Assembly: GCA_036362985.1 (NCBI GenBank)
Contig: JAYGXS010000010.1
Span: 8,261,616 to 8,325,615, forward strand
Reading direction: 5' to 3'
Length of the DNA: 64,000 nucleotides
Source of the DNA: Ligula intestinalis
Lineage: Eukaryota; Platyhelminthes; Cestoda; Diphyllobothriidea; Diphyllobothriidae
Part shown: positions 13,403 to 24,620 of the stretch, in pieces
Layout: each line of letters opens with the position of its first letter
How positions within the stretch are numbered: the first letter of the stretch is position 1
Program-made: the position numbers and the translations under genes
Notes under the pieces: model-generated
Told to the model about the DNA's origin: nothing
What the model saw: only the letters and a program-made list of their open reading frames with translations
Database searches by the model: none

Positions 13403-14420
13403 GCCTGCGTAAGCCATCGCGGTCTAGTGTTCACCTTTTTTCGTGAAATTGGACAGTGGTTGTCTATGAGTCTGTGCAGTGTGTTCCGGAACGCCTCCCA
13501 GTCCGCAGTCATGTTTCCAGAAAATAGAGGTTCCCACTCAGCGTGCGTGAGTTCGATCTTCATTCGATCGAAATTGCCTCGCCAAATATTTCTTCTGGCT
13601 GTTGAGGGTCTCTCCGGTATTGAGAATAATGAGTACTCCCATATCAGTACAACATGGTCGCTTTTACCTAGTGGTGGGAGACCTGACACTTCGTCGATGC
13701 TATCCTGCGATTTCGTGAGAGCGAGGTCCAGACAGTTGGCCTGTTGGCCATCGCGCATCCCTGTCGGAAATGTGACATGTTGCGTGAGAAATAACTTTAG
13801 AGTCATGCTCAGAAGGTAGTTGTCGAAGGTCAGATCGGAGCTATGTGCGCAGGCCGCACCCCAGTCGATGTGAGGCGCGTTACAGTCCCCCACAATCAGG
13901 ATTTCCGATCGTGCAGTAATTGTTTACAGCTCCTCTAGCAAGGAGGCATCCACTACGGGCTATCTTCTCGGTGGTCGGTAGAGTGTCAGTACATCGAGGT
14001 TGGGTGCACCTGGTACTTAAATGGACAGCCAGATGGCCACGGAAGTACACGCCAGTTTATCCATTTTGTCTAAAACGATGAGTCCATTTTTCACGTATTT
14101 TGTTATGCCACCGCCTTGACGACCTTCTCTGTCTTTTCTGAACAGTTGATAGCCAGGCATGGATACCTCTCCATCGTCTATCTGTACAGACAGCCAAGTT
14201 TACGTTATTGAAACTATATCTGGTGATAATTCAAAGGCATGAATCTTTAGCTCGTCTAGCTTTGATAGCATACTCTGTGCATTTGTGTACATGAAAGTTA
14301 ACTTTCTGTTTGCTCGAGAATTTGTTATAGTCAGGCTCTCCCCGCCCCTTACCGGGTCGACTGTGCGGTCATCAAGGGAGGATCTTTCCAGGGGGAGAAC
14401 AGTGGACGCTGGATCACTTG
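13328..14420 (-). mobile_element. LINE apurinic-type endonuclease fragment
   Basis: The minus strand encodes NAQSMLSKLDELK, then LSPDIVSIT and a TWLS element, GYQLFRKDREGRQGGGI, then YRPPRR, VGDCNAPHIDW and finally GKSDHVVL. These are, in order, the active-site landmarks of APE-type LINE endonucleases (N...ARS, E-T-W, GD-N, SDH). Only a few stops interrupt about 330 codons, so this copy is better preserved than others here. The linker after SDH (to residue RPRWL) is present but no reverse transcriptase follows. A 75-bp segment at its downstream end is duplicated. Confidence 0.78.
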
Positions 14421-14626
14421 GTTGTTGTAAATAACCAAATGTTTTTCCCCTTTCGTTCTGCCTCTGTATGTTTTTCGATTGGGCTCAATCCTCCCTCTAC
14501 TGAGCCGACGGTGTGGTTATCCGGAACGGACCTTTCCAAGGTGAGAACAATGGATGTTATATCACTTAGTTGTTGTAAACAACCATGCATCTGGGTTTTA
14601 CCTCGTCTCCTGATTGCGGGCGCCCG
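14345..14626 (-). repeat. Tandem duplication in LINE N-terminal region
   Basis: Two units of about 150 bp lie head to tail. On the minus strand both read LQQ-SD--S-VL-LERS--D--TV--V-GG in the same frame. This lies just upstream of the endonuclease and may be part of the LINE's first ORF or of its 5' leader. No known domain was seen. Confidence 0.55.
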
Positions 14627-15745
14627 TTAAGGCAGAACATTGGTTGCGATGCGGAGAGAAGACAGGGGGGTGTTCTCACGGTCAGCGGGTAGAGGTTTGT
14701 ATTCCAGCCGCATAGCTTGCCCTTGACTATTCTCTGTGGCTTCATTTTGTGTGCGTTCAGTCGAGCAAGGGAGGGCGATTGCTTCTACCAACGCCTTCTG
14801 ACAGCATAGAGTGGGTTTTGCTAGCCGGATTGTCACTGCCTCTGCTAACACCCGTTTGCGCAGGCCTTTGGATTAGTGTGTTGGCGTGTGGTATACGAAC
14901 CGAAAGGCTTCCCTCGCGTCCACTTGGTGGTTCATATCAATTAGTTGGGCGAGAATTGAGCTTGAGGTCGGTCTATTCTCCCCTTTGCTGAGCCAGGCTT
15001 GTATGTGCTCGCACATTCTCTTCTCCAGACGTTGCGTTGTCCGGCCACTATAGCCTGCTCCACAAGAACAGGTGCTCATCGATGTGGCTTAAAACGGTAG
15101 TCTGTCTTTACCGCCCATTCGTAGAAGGGGAGGATAAGTGAAGAGCACGCTTTAGTTTGCCGCAGGGAAGGCACTCGTGATGCTGTCCTCAGGCGCCTTC
15201 TTAACAGTTCACTCGCTGCATCTCCCATTACCGGCTGACTTATGAATAGATCTTTCGTTTCCGCCGTTGCAACTTCAGCCTTGGTGACACGCTCCTTGAT
15301 GTACCGAAGGATGAACCTTTCTGGAAAACTGTTTTCATAGAGTGTGTTTTGTACCTGTTGCAATTCTTCTTCCACTATCTCAGGAGAGCAGATAACGCGT
15401 TCTCTGGCTGCCATTCTCCGGACTTAGTTCCGCTTGACGTTAAGGGGTAGGAAGCTATGGAAATCAACGTATTACCCCGTCCAGGTTTCTTTTAAATATT
15501 CGGCATTGTATTGAGCCATCCTCTTGTCTGCGTAAGAGGACGTCTACAAAAGCGAGTTCGTTTTTTTCCTCTGTTTCTACTGTTAATGCTAGCGCATATT
15601 ACCCTATTGAATTTTGGACTAGACCATCGATATCAGTGGTCTTATTTGTCAGGCAAAGTAGATCATGCACATATCGACCACATAACTTCAGGGCATCGAT
15701 AGTGTCTTTGAGCCTTGTTTCGATGTACTTGCCTGCAGCTTGTCT
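14627..15745 (-). mobile_element. Penelope-like element: RT end plus GIY-YIG endonuclease
   Basis: From 15.74 kb downward the minus strand reads a YIETRLKDTIDALK segment, GRYVHDLL (the YVDD catalytic site with its third residue changed to His), and ELAFVDVLLRRQEDGSIQC, the FLDV-L motif before the thumb. From 15.41 kb it continues with the thumb, then CSCGAGYSGRTTQRLEKRM, where the GYSGRT-type string is the second GIY-YIG box. The end has LAEAVTIRLAKPTLCCQKA, the usual C-terminal AEA-I---P-LC-QK tail of PLEs. Stops and frameshifts break it, so it is inactive. It belongs to a different family from the PLE copies at 52-55 kb. Confidence 0.82.
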
Positions 15746-17060
15746 GCAGAACTTGAGTATTATTAAGAAAGTTTTATTTTTCTAAGCAAACAATACATAT
15801 ATTTTATATTTACTTCGGGAAACATATTTTCTTATGTTGCTATTTATGCTTTCTAAGTGTTCGTAAATGCCTTAATGCTGGTTTGCGTGTGATTATCTAT
15901 CGTTCGCAAACTTCAGCATTTTACATGACTTCCCCATCATACTGTATAATAGAGGATCTTTTCGGAAAATGATCAAATGCAAGCAAATTTTTGCTGTTCC
16001 TTGAAGATGCCAGACTGCCAGGATATGGGCATGGTGTCCTAATTATTTAAAAAGCAGTTAAATCTGATCATTCTCACACTATCAAATTGGCTCAGTGAAC
16101 ATGCAGAAATGGATTGCACAGTATAGCCGTGAACATAGCTCAACTGGGGCACTGCTAAAAGGCTGAAATTTCGCTGAGAAAACACTCCGACTGGGAAAGC
16201 CCAAAGTGATCTGATGAACCGTGAGACTGCACTCCAATACTGCCCGATTTAGCACGAAAGTTTATTTTCTGAACACTAATGCTTTTAACGTTTAAAAACA
16301 ACCGCTCGTGGAAATGCTGTTTGCTCTAATTAGCTTTTATCTTCAGCTACTTAACCAGGCACACTGACTCAAACAAAATTTGTTACCCACTTTAATCTAT
16401 GTATTCCGACCTATTTGGATGAAAAGTATTTTGCTTGGCTATTTTTTACTGGATATGTTTGGGCTTCTACCAATCAGCCAAAAGCATTTTAATTAAAAAG
16501 GTAAAACTACTCTTTACATGCTAAGCAAAATGGGATCGAAGCTTATAAGTAGTTAAGTAATGAAAAGCACTGTCTTTCTTCTTCGTTACCGAACCTATTT
16601 CATTCCATGTCTCTGCTCTTTTAATCACCGCATGCTTTTTCCGTCTTCAATTACCTCTCTGCCTCCTTGCTAACCATGCGTTGACTATGTAAACTCCTAG
16701 TATGTTCTCTTCAAAAAACCTGAACCGAATCGCTTTGTAAATTCCAGAATAAATGACTACTTGCAGTTACATCATGCTCAAAGTGTATCACAGTATATGC
16801 GTTTGCATGTGAAGGGTCTAAAAGTACGTCAGAAAAGAAACCTCTACCATTTGCCTTTTTTTCTTGCCTAACGAAACCTTTTCCACTTACAAGCCTAACG
16901 TTTTGTGGTGGTTAATCGAGTGGATTGGAGATTTATCTGCTGATGTCCGCAGAGGAAAGTGAAAATTGATTTTTATAAATACATTCATATCAATATCTGC
17001 CAAGGGCTATTTTGCCGTTTTAGAGAAAAGTGTGACATATAAATCCTAGGAAAAGATCTT
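15746..17060. other. Non-coding AT-rich stretch
   Basis: No recognisable gene or element was found. Confidence 0.6.
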
Positions 17061-17165
17061 CCAAGAAGAAGACATGATTGTTGATGCAATAATTTTATTC
17101 GCCTGACGTTTCGGAATTGTCCCTAAACTTCTGCTTCGGGACAGCATAACCTGCTTCAGAACAGA
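17061..17165 (-). repeat. PLE-end RNA module, solo copy
   Basis: On the minus strand this reads a GTCCC/GGGAC stem, CCGAAACGTCAGGCGAATAA, then ATTATTG and a CTTCTTCTT tail. The 3' half is identical to the module at 1.04 kb, while the box I and stem part has been replaced or has diverged. No coding PLE sequence adjoins it. Confidence 0.55.
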
Positions 17166-18050
17166 CAGTTATAATATTTATATCATGCAAGGAGCTATAA
17201 GTACTAAAATTTGTTGTGTACCTTGTTGCCATATCTGCTGCCGTCTCTGATTATAGGTTTTGGCGTGCTGCCGAAACATCAAACGACTAACGCTTTTGTC
17301 CCACTGTTTACGTCTTATCAGTTATTTTTTGGGAATCTTATTTTTGCTTGCGTCGGAAAAGGGGTTTATATTGCTCGGAGTTTATCAAACGGGTAAACAT
17401 TTCTGTTAATATTGTCGTTCGATATCCAGATTTTGGATATCAAAGGACGTTGCATGAACGACCACCTATCAAAACCCAATGATATTAACCAGTCCTTTTG
17501 TTGCCACTGACCATAATGCTGCTAGAAATATAACATGGTTAATCTAAGCCAGTTGTCAAAATCGGTAATGTCATAACTGCTAACACTTCTGCAGCCAAAA
17601 CAGACGCAAACCCTCATTTTAGCTTTTCTTCTAACCCAAAAACTGTCCAGCATCCCAAATAATTCAGAAAGCTTATAATTTTAACCGTTTTTCTAAAACA
17701 TGAATGCCATTTTCAAATGCAATTTTTTACCGCAAATTATACTTAAACACTTCAAGATCCTATTTGTATCCACCTCTCATGTTCCCCATGACCTAATCTA
17801 GCCTTTATTTCCATGGATTCCGCACACATTTGCCTTATTACAGAAGTCATAGTTCATTTAGCAATAACTACTTGACAATTTGTAGATCAGCGCCAATTTG
17901 TTTTTCATCTTTTGGTTCTTCTTTGTATTTTTCCTTTCCGCCAACAAGTATTCTTTTTTACAAATGTTAATGTGCGTAACTTGCGTATCAGGAATACGCT
18001 CAGTATAGTATCTTTCAGTGTGAGATCGGATTAAGAAGATACTTCAAGCA
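17166..18050. other. Non-coding stretch before the CR1-like LINE
   Basis: Nothing recognisable was seen. A 61-codon frame at 17211-17396 is hydrophobic but has no family signature. Confidence 0.55.
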
Positions 18051-18054
18051 AAAA

Positions 18055-19936
18055 CCAAAGACATGCTCCCTTAACCTGGTCGATTTAAATGCCAGATCAC
18101 TGATTAATAAAATGCCTCTGCTCCAGACTCTGGTTTTCGTCAACCGCCCAGACATTGTTATGGTAACTGAGACACGGATATCGCCCTGTGTTGCTGACTC
18201 CCGACTCTATTCTAGGCTATGCTTGCATTCGGAATGATCGTAACAATGACCTGGGTGGAGGAAGCTGCATCTACGATAAACAACCACTTAAACTTCTGCC
18301 GCTGGGCTATTTTCAATTTCCGGTCATAGAGGAGAGCTGCTGGCTCCAAGTTGTTTTAAAGAATAACTACTCCTTTCTCGTTGGCTGTGTGTATTGCCCA
18401 CCCAATGCCAGTGGGGACAATGATATTTGTCTCTCGCGGGAATTTCATGCTGCAGCCAATTTGAATCTAACTTACGCCTTTAAAGCAGGCGACTTCAATC
18501 TTTCTGAATTACCATGGCTTCCACCATCGGGTCCTTCAAAGTTTGAGAACTTACTTGAGGCCGTAGATATCGGCATTTGCGATCAGATAGTCAATTTTCC
18601 CGCCGGAGGGTCACACATACTGGATGAAATGTTTTGAGGAGGGGGTTAACCACTGTCCGAGTCATCTTTAAACGCACTTGGAAGTTCAGACTATCCCACA
18701 GTTGTTGCAACACTGGAACTGGAGATGGGAAAATGGTTTTCCAAAAAATATAGTTTTTTCTATGACTTCCGATCACTAAATGCAACAGAATTACTGATAC
18801 ACCTTAATTGCCTCGACTGGTCTGGCTTTTTCCAGTTTTCGAATGTAAGCGGTTTTACTGATACACTGTACAAAGTGCTGGATCCACTAACTCCTGTTTT
18901 TTCCCCATGATTAAATAATACATCTCAAGGATTAAGTGTACCTTCCTTTGTCTTTTTGCCGTAGTCTGTGTAGACTCTCACGCCTTTTGCATCAACAGAA
19001 GGACACTTCCGTTTTGGCCCTGATCCAGCTGATCTTTGAGCAGGTTAAGAAGTCCTCCGGAGATCAGCACATAGCCGATGAGTTCAACTTTGCTGAAAAC
19101 CCTTCGCTAAATGTCGCGGATCTCTCTTCGCGCGCAGTCAAATCGCAGAAAACAGCGCAACACACCATTCTTCAAGATGCCTTCGGAAACGAGACGGTTG
19201 ACGCTAAATTGACGGCTGATAGCTTCAATACATTCCATTCCAGAACGTTTAGTAGAAACTCGGTCGCTGCTCTTCCGACTATGCGGGCTTGAACGGGTGC
19301 CGTCCTCGAAACCATAAGTGTTACCCTCTGGAATGAGACTGTAGCCGTTCGTCATGTTCATCAATCTCATAGTCCAGAATTATATGGCAATATGCCAATA
19401 AATGCATTTCCCACGGCCTCGAAGATCTTGAAGACCTCGATCAAAGAAAACATGATGCGACATTTGTCAGAGGACAGCCTCTTTTCTGCAGCTCAGCATG
19501 AGTTTCTCGAAAAAAAATCTTTTGAAACCTGCCAGGTCTTTTTCTTTGACTATGTGCTTCAATATTGAGACAGTGGTTTTGCCCTTTATATATTATATTT
19601 TGATTTCACTAAGGCCTTTGATCGTGTTGACCATAATCTCTTCCTTCTGAAACTTGCCTCTTTCGGCATAGGTTACAAGCTTCTGAATTTACTTTCTTCC
19701 TATTTGGGTGCTAGTACACCACAAGCTAAAATTTTCAATGTCATCTCCAAACCCAAACATGGGAGGAGTAGAGTCATTGAGGGTAGCGTATTTGGACCGC
19801 CCTTATTTTGCCTTTGTCAACGATTTCCCTGACTGCTTTCAGTATGCTAGACCCTGTATGTCCCCTGGCGATTTAAAAGTTGCCCTTCAATATGAACTGG
19901 CAGATTGCAGCATCGTGTTTGAGCTCATAAAAAGGG
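18055..19936 (+). mobile_element. CR1-like LINE, 5' part: endonuclease and RT palm
   Basis: The endonuclease starts with LVDLNARSLINKM and PDIVMVTETRIS, then in another frame shows GYACIRNDRNNDLGGG, GCVYCPPNA and AGDFN. The reverse transcriptase begins near 19.38 kb with HLSEDSLFSAAQHEFL, then FDFTKAFDRVDHNLFLLKL (motif A) and EGSVFGPPLFCL (motif B region). This order is that of CR1/Jockey-clade LINEs. Many frameshifts and stops show an old copy. It is interrupted at about 19.94 kb by a PLE-tail insertion and resumes at about 20.4 kb. Confidence 0.82.
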
Positions 19937-20398
19937 ATCCCCAATAGAGGTGAATATGCGAGTTTCAGGAAACTTTTCAGGCCCCAGTTGATCAAAAAGC
20001 GCAACAATTTGGCGTTCCCATATTGCGTACTGAGACATTGCCTGAGCAAGAGAATCAGTCACGTGGGAAGGGCCGAGCCCAGCAACAACAACTCGGACGA
20101 CAGCGGGCATAATTGTCGCGCAATTAGCAAGTCTGCATCAAACACGGACGAGGAAATCACGGCAATTAATGAGTCGAACGCGAAGTGTCAAGCCACTACC
20201 GTACCAATTAAGCGTTGGCTGCATAAGTGTAAAATTATCGTACGCACGCAGATTCAACCTGCGTATGTTTCAATCCTATCTGTGCATGACTATGACTATG
20301 ATACCATTACCTATGATTAAGGATTGCCGACGGAATCCGAAAATTCATGACAATGAAACTCTTGCTCCAGTGGTCGCATCTCCTTCTTCCAAAAAAAA
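19937..20398 (+). mobile_element. PLE-tail insertion inside the LINE
   Basis: The left edge is an inverted scrap of the PLE-end module flank (CCAATAGAGGTGAATATGCG; its reverse complement occurs after the modules at 49.2 and 58.3 kb). It is joined to a PLE C-terminus: GPS, IKKRNNLAFPYCVLRHCLS and a VGRAEPSNNNSDDSGHN string. The non-coding 3' part matches 57.98-58.30 kb, and the insert ends in a degenerate module near 20.32-20.39 kb. Both sides of the insert are LINE sequence, so the insertion is younger than the LINE. No clear target-site duplication was seen. Confidence 0.72.
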
Positions 20399-21184
20399 TC
20401 ATCAGGCCCTTGTCCAGTTGTGCTGCACATGGCATCTCTCCCTTTCTTGGCGCCAATGTTCCGTTGTAGTTGTTAGTGACGATCATCAGCTTGAACTATG
20501 TATAAACGGTCACGAACTACATGTGCCAGGATTTATTAAGGATCTTGCATTTTCTTTTCGATCTACCTCACTCTGTCAGGGGCACTGTGCCCTAACTGCT
20601 TCGAAAGCATGCAAAACTACCGGATTTATTCTCGTAAATGTTAAGCTCATCAAGGTTAGGACTAGGTTACAGCTGTGTGCGAGACCCAGTCTCGAATACT
20701 GCTCGCACCTGGTTAACCTTCTGGGCGCCAGTGAACGAAAAAAAGTAGGATCGGTCAAGCACTTCTTCGCTAAAATGATTTTTGACTTCAGAAGACCGTA
20801 ACTTATCCTACCAACAGCGTTGTGAACTTATTAACCTCGGTCTCTTGTGGCTTCGCAGATTAGAGAAGGGGCTATTTTCAATTTTTAAACTTTAAAACGG
20901 TCGTACCATTAATCCCCTTAGTACCTTAAGGGACCTCAAACACACTAGGCGCGCCAGTCATTGAGATTTATTTTTATTTCTTCACAGTTAGATGCCATCA
21001 ATTTTCTTCAGTAAACGCCATAGCAATCTTGGATAAGCTGCCCAGAAGTATTAAAACTCAGCAAAGTTATTCTTTGTTTAAGAGAGCTATCGCCAGTGTT
21101 TTAAATTCAGGACAACGTTTACGAATTTTGGGTGCTGACTCGGTGGAATCTCGCTTTCACTATGATGGCGTACGTGGACTTTGA
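20399..21184 (+). mobile_element. CR1-like LINE, 3' part: RT thumb and C-terminus
   Basis: The frame resumes with SDDHQLELCINGHELHV, then TRLQLCARPSLEYCSHLVN (the VRP-LEY-S thumb motif), KVGSVKHFFAKMI, LILPTALCELINLGLLWLRR and, near the end, AIAILDKLPRSIKT and SYSLFKRAI before a stop at 21.18 kb. This continues the element broken at 19.94 kb. A poly(A) or microsatellite tail was not seen. Confidence 0.78.
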
Positions 21185-23700
21185 ACCCTGCCAGACCTCA
21201 TGCTGAAGATAATAGTGATGAATCTGTGGCCCACAATCGGCTAATTCTTCAGCCGAATGCAAGCAACTGTTCGCCGACAAATATTTCGCTAGTGCAGAAT
21301 CTCGAAGCGATTATACTTAAGTAAGACTGATAACATTGTGTTCCTGTTTCAACCCTCTCCGATCCGAACTAAAGTTACGCAACGAGCTAAAGTTTTTTTC
21401 TGTTTAACTGTCCACTCGATCTATAGCAATACATATCTTTTATTAGCATCATACCTTTGAAGCCAGTTTTTTTTATTTGAAACGAACTCCCTATTATTAC
21501 CACAAAGCTGAAACAAAACAATGCCAACTGCAAAAGTGTGAGTGTTTTTTAGGTTCTTTCCTGTCTTCGAAGTTTAGGAAGGCGCTTATGAGGTGCTTTA
21601 CCAATTAACCCAATCTTTGCAGTGCCTGTCACCAGACAAAAACAAATAAATAGATTTATTACCATGCTGATTTCCAATTTATAAATGCACTCATTACACG
21701 AAGGCCAGAAACAACATTTGCTTTTGCACTTTGCATAAAAAACTACTTTAGCAAACCTTTATCAATGGTTTTAACCTTTACATCTAGTTCAGCAGAGGAT
21801 TTAACGTAGTCAGAGGTATCCTAACGAGATTTGCTGAACCCCGAAGTCATTGTCCTAGTGTGCTATAAAGGTGCTCGACTAGGAAATAGAAAAAGGAACT
21901 ACAATAATATTTGAACAAGAATTCTATGTCTTGTGATGTATAACTGCCAACTCACTGGGGCAGAAGAAAGTAAATGCTTGGCCAAATTTAGTGGTGAAGC
22001 TCTTTAGTTGAACCTTTTGCCAACCAAACATCGTATGCAGCCGGAGTGGAACGTGAGTTTTCTTATGTGCTCATGGATTGGGTGATGTATTTTACTGATA
22101 TATCTGACCAAATGTCCATTTGATGACACTGGTGTAAGTGATTCTTGAGTAACGAATCTTATTTCTTATTTTACTTTCAAGCAGCCGCAGTAGGCCTTTT
22201 AATCAACAAAAGACTAGCAGTTTTACATGCCATTTGCAAATTTGCCTCATATCAGAAAAAAAAATGTATTTTTTCGCACCAGAATGTTCTTAACCGTGTC
22301 CGCTAGTTAAGTTTAATTCTTTTTTTACAATTGGACTATGCAGGTGACCTTGACAACTTCGAGAAGTCAGGACAGTGAACTGTCGAAGACTTCCTTTATG
22401 TAAGAATGTAAATGTTCTGCAGATTAACGTGAAAGGGCTGTCACCAGGTTGCTGCAAAACAAATTGTTGATCTATGTGTGTCGATATTCAAGTTTTATGA
22501 CAAACGCTTCGGTAGACTGAAGAAAGTTTGCATACAATTTTGCAAACTGCCAAACTTGCAAAGCCACCCACAGCAGCTTCATCTTGTGGCCACTCAATTA
22601 AAGACGGTTTGCTACCGGAAAAAGACCATAACTGAACATTTTTAAAGACGTCAGTTTAAGCACTCACAAAAAACTACTACTTTCGTGTGCTCTGTGCCCG
22701 CTCGATACAGCGGCGTGTGCAAAATTAAACCCTGATGTTTATGTCAGTTGCTTCCTTGCGATCATCGACACTAGTTCCGAGAATAGAGCTACGATTGGTA
22801 TTCGCGATATTTATGGTGCCATGAGCTTTTTAACTGCATAAAGAAATGTTGTGTGAAGACTGTTGCTTAAGTAATTGCCACCTACGCATCCTATTTAAAC
22901 TTTACTTCTAACGCTTGTAAACAACAATTAACTCTGCTCCACCCATTGGAATATGTTCATATTGTTGTAGAGCATTAGAGCGTGGAAACTTCAAAAAGAC
23001 TAGGCTTAATGAGAAAATAAAACGCACATTAAGCGACAATGAGGCACATTTGTTTTTTTCTCCGTTAACACTGCATAAAAGGCCAAATATTTATGTGAGT
23101 CGCGTTGCGATAATGTTTAAAATAACACATTTCCAGCTTTCGTGGAAAAATATTGCAGATACGAAAAGCTGACCCAATGCTGTTTATTAGCAATTGCAGT
23201 ATGCTACGTGTTGTACTGTTGGTATAAAGGAATTTCCACCAGCAGCCTATTTATGCTTTAAAGGAGCGATTGCTTAGAGTCCAGTTAAGACTTTTTCGGG
23301 GAGAAATTTGCGAATATTCAACAGCTGGCGGTATACAATGTGTGGTGTTTTAAGAGACCGGTAAATTGTTGTTTAAATGGCGTATCACAGTTCCCAAACA
23401 AAATGTGCGAATATTATTACCTTGATACTCAAAACCATTCTTTCTCTACTGAGTTTACGCAGATGCATGTTGAACTTAGCAACGCAAATGCGTAAAATAC
23501 ACAAGATGCGTTAAAGTAACAACTAAGGCCTCTTTATTTAAATGTAATCAATACTTCAAGATATTCATAAGAAATTCCCAACTTGAATAACTTGGCTAAA
23601 TGACAAGCCAGATTTGGCACTGTTCGTTAGTTTCATATTTTTAGAAAACCTTGAAATTGTTTGTCTGTGTTTGCTTACGCAAGCATACAATTTGCGCCCG
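21185..23700. other. Non-coding AT-rich stretch
   Basis: No recognisable coding sequence, RNA gene or element end was found. Confidence 0.6.
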
Positions 23701-23739
23701 CTTTCGGCAACGTAGTTGCAGTCCCTATTACTGCAATAT

Positions 23740-23945
23740 ATTATACTAGTGGGGTTTCAATTGTGTGTAGCCATTTCCTGGACGGCAAGTCGGTGATGTT
23801 GGCTCGGGGCATATATAGCGTGACCACCCCAGCTCCAACAACTCGGATTGCGTATGACTGGTTGATAGTGGCTCATAAGCCAGAAATGTCAACTCTGGTC
23901 TCTGCTGTCCTTGTCAGCAATGCATTTATATCGATAATTTATACA
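23740..23945 (+). repeat. tRNA-derived SINE, diverged
   Basis: The tail, with GTGGCTCATAAGCCAGAAATG followed by CAACTCTGGTCTCTGCTGTC, matches the body of the SINEs at 24.3, 29.9, 30.2 and 46.7 kb (CTGATGA-C...ATAAGCCAGAA...CCA...TCTCC-TTGTC). The tRNA-like head is strongly eroded. Confidence 0.5.
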
Positions 23946-24257
23946 TGGAAATATCGGCATCCCAGGACATTTAATTAGAAGCAAGGGAAGTTCTTTGGAA
24001 CGAATACACTTGGTGTACATTTTTGAGTACGGACCGAACCTCATCGTCAGACAAATACGAAAGTACGGAAATAATTAACTTAACACGGTCGGTTAGAATG
24101 CAATCCAATGAACGCTGCCTGCATTTGCTTATGTGATCAATTATGGCTGTGTTTACGTTTCCGTGTTTCACTTCGTATATGGATCGATGTGCCTGTTAAC
24201 GCGGGTGACACATATTTGTTCATGATTCAGGAATATTCTACTGGTCACTTTAAAACT

Positions 24258-24425
24258 ACCTAATAATGCACCCGTAGTGCACTGGTATAATGCTGTGTTC
24301 CATAAACAAAGTCCCAGATTCAAATCTCGTGTGGTCCACAGCTGAAATTGGACCCACCTGGCTGATGATGGTCTATAAGCCTGAATCAGCCACTCTGATC
24401 TCATTTTATGTTGTCAGTTTCATTT
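24258..24425 (+). repeat. tRNA-derived SINE
   Basis: The A-box-like TAGTGCACTGGTATAATG and the B-box-like AGATTCAAATCTC have tRNA spacing, followed by the shared SINE body CTGATGATGGTCTATAAGCC and CACTCTGATCTC. Transcription by RNA polymerase III is inferred from the boxes. Confidence 0.62.
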
Positions 24426-24499
24426 CACTATATATAGTATGGATAGGAAGACATAACTAACAGGGATGAGGGAAAGCGGAATGGCCATTTCTAGCTTAT

Positions 24500-24620
24500 T
24501 TACCGTCATTAGCCAGCCATACCCAACCACAGCTTTTGGAATAAATGAAGCTCGAACCTGCAACATGTTCGTTTGATGTCCATCGTCCTAACCACTATGT
24601 TGCGTGAAAATTGCCTTGCC
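24500..24620 (-). repeat. tRNA-derived SINE head, opposite strand
   Basis: The minus strand reads ATAGTGGTTAGGACGATGG (A-box region), then CAGGTTCGAGCTTC (B-box). The body beyond the head is not clearly the same as in the neighbouring SINEs. Confidence 0.55.

Noticed and set aside
13427..13819. 130-codon plus-strand frame
   Set aside because: It is the antisense shadow of the LINE endonuclease, which has clear motifs on the minus strand.
20169..20801. 210-codon plus-strand open frame as a gene
   Set aside because: It runs across the join between a PLE-tail insertion and the LINE thumb. Only its second half is a known protein segment, so it is a chance fusion.
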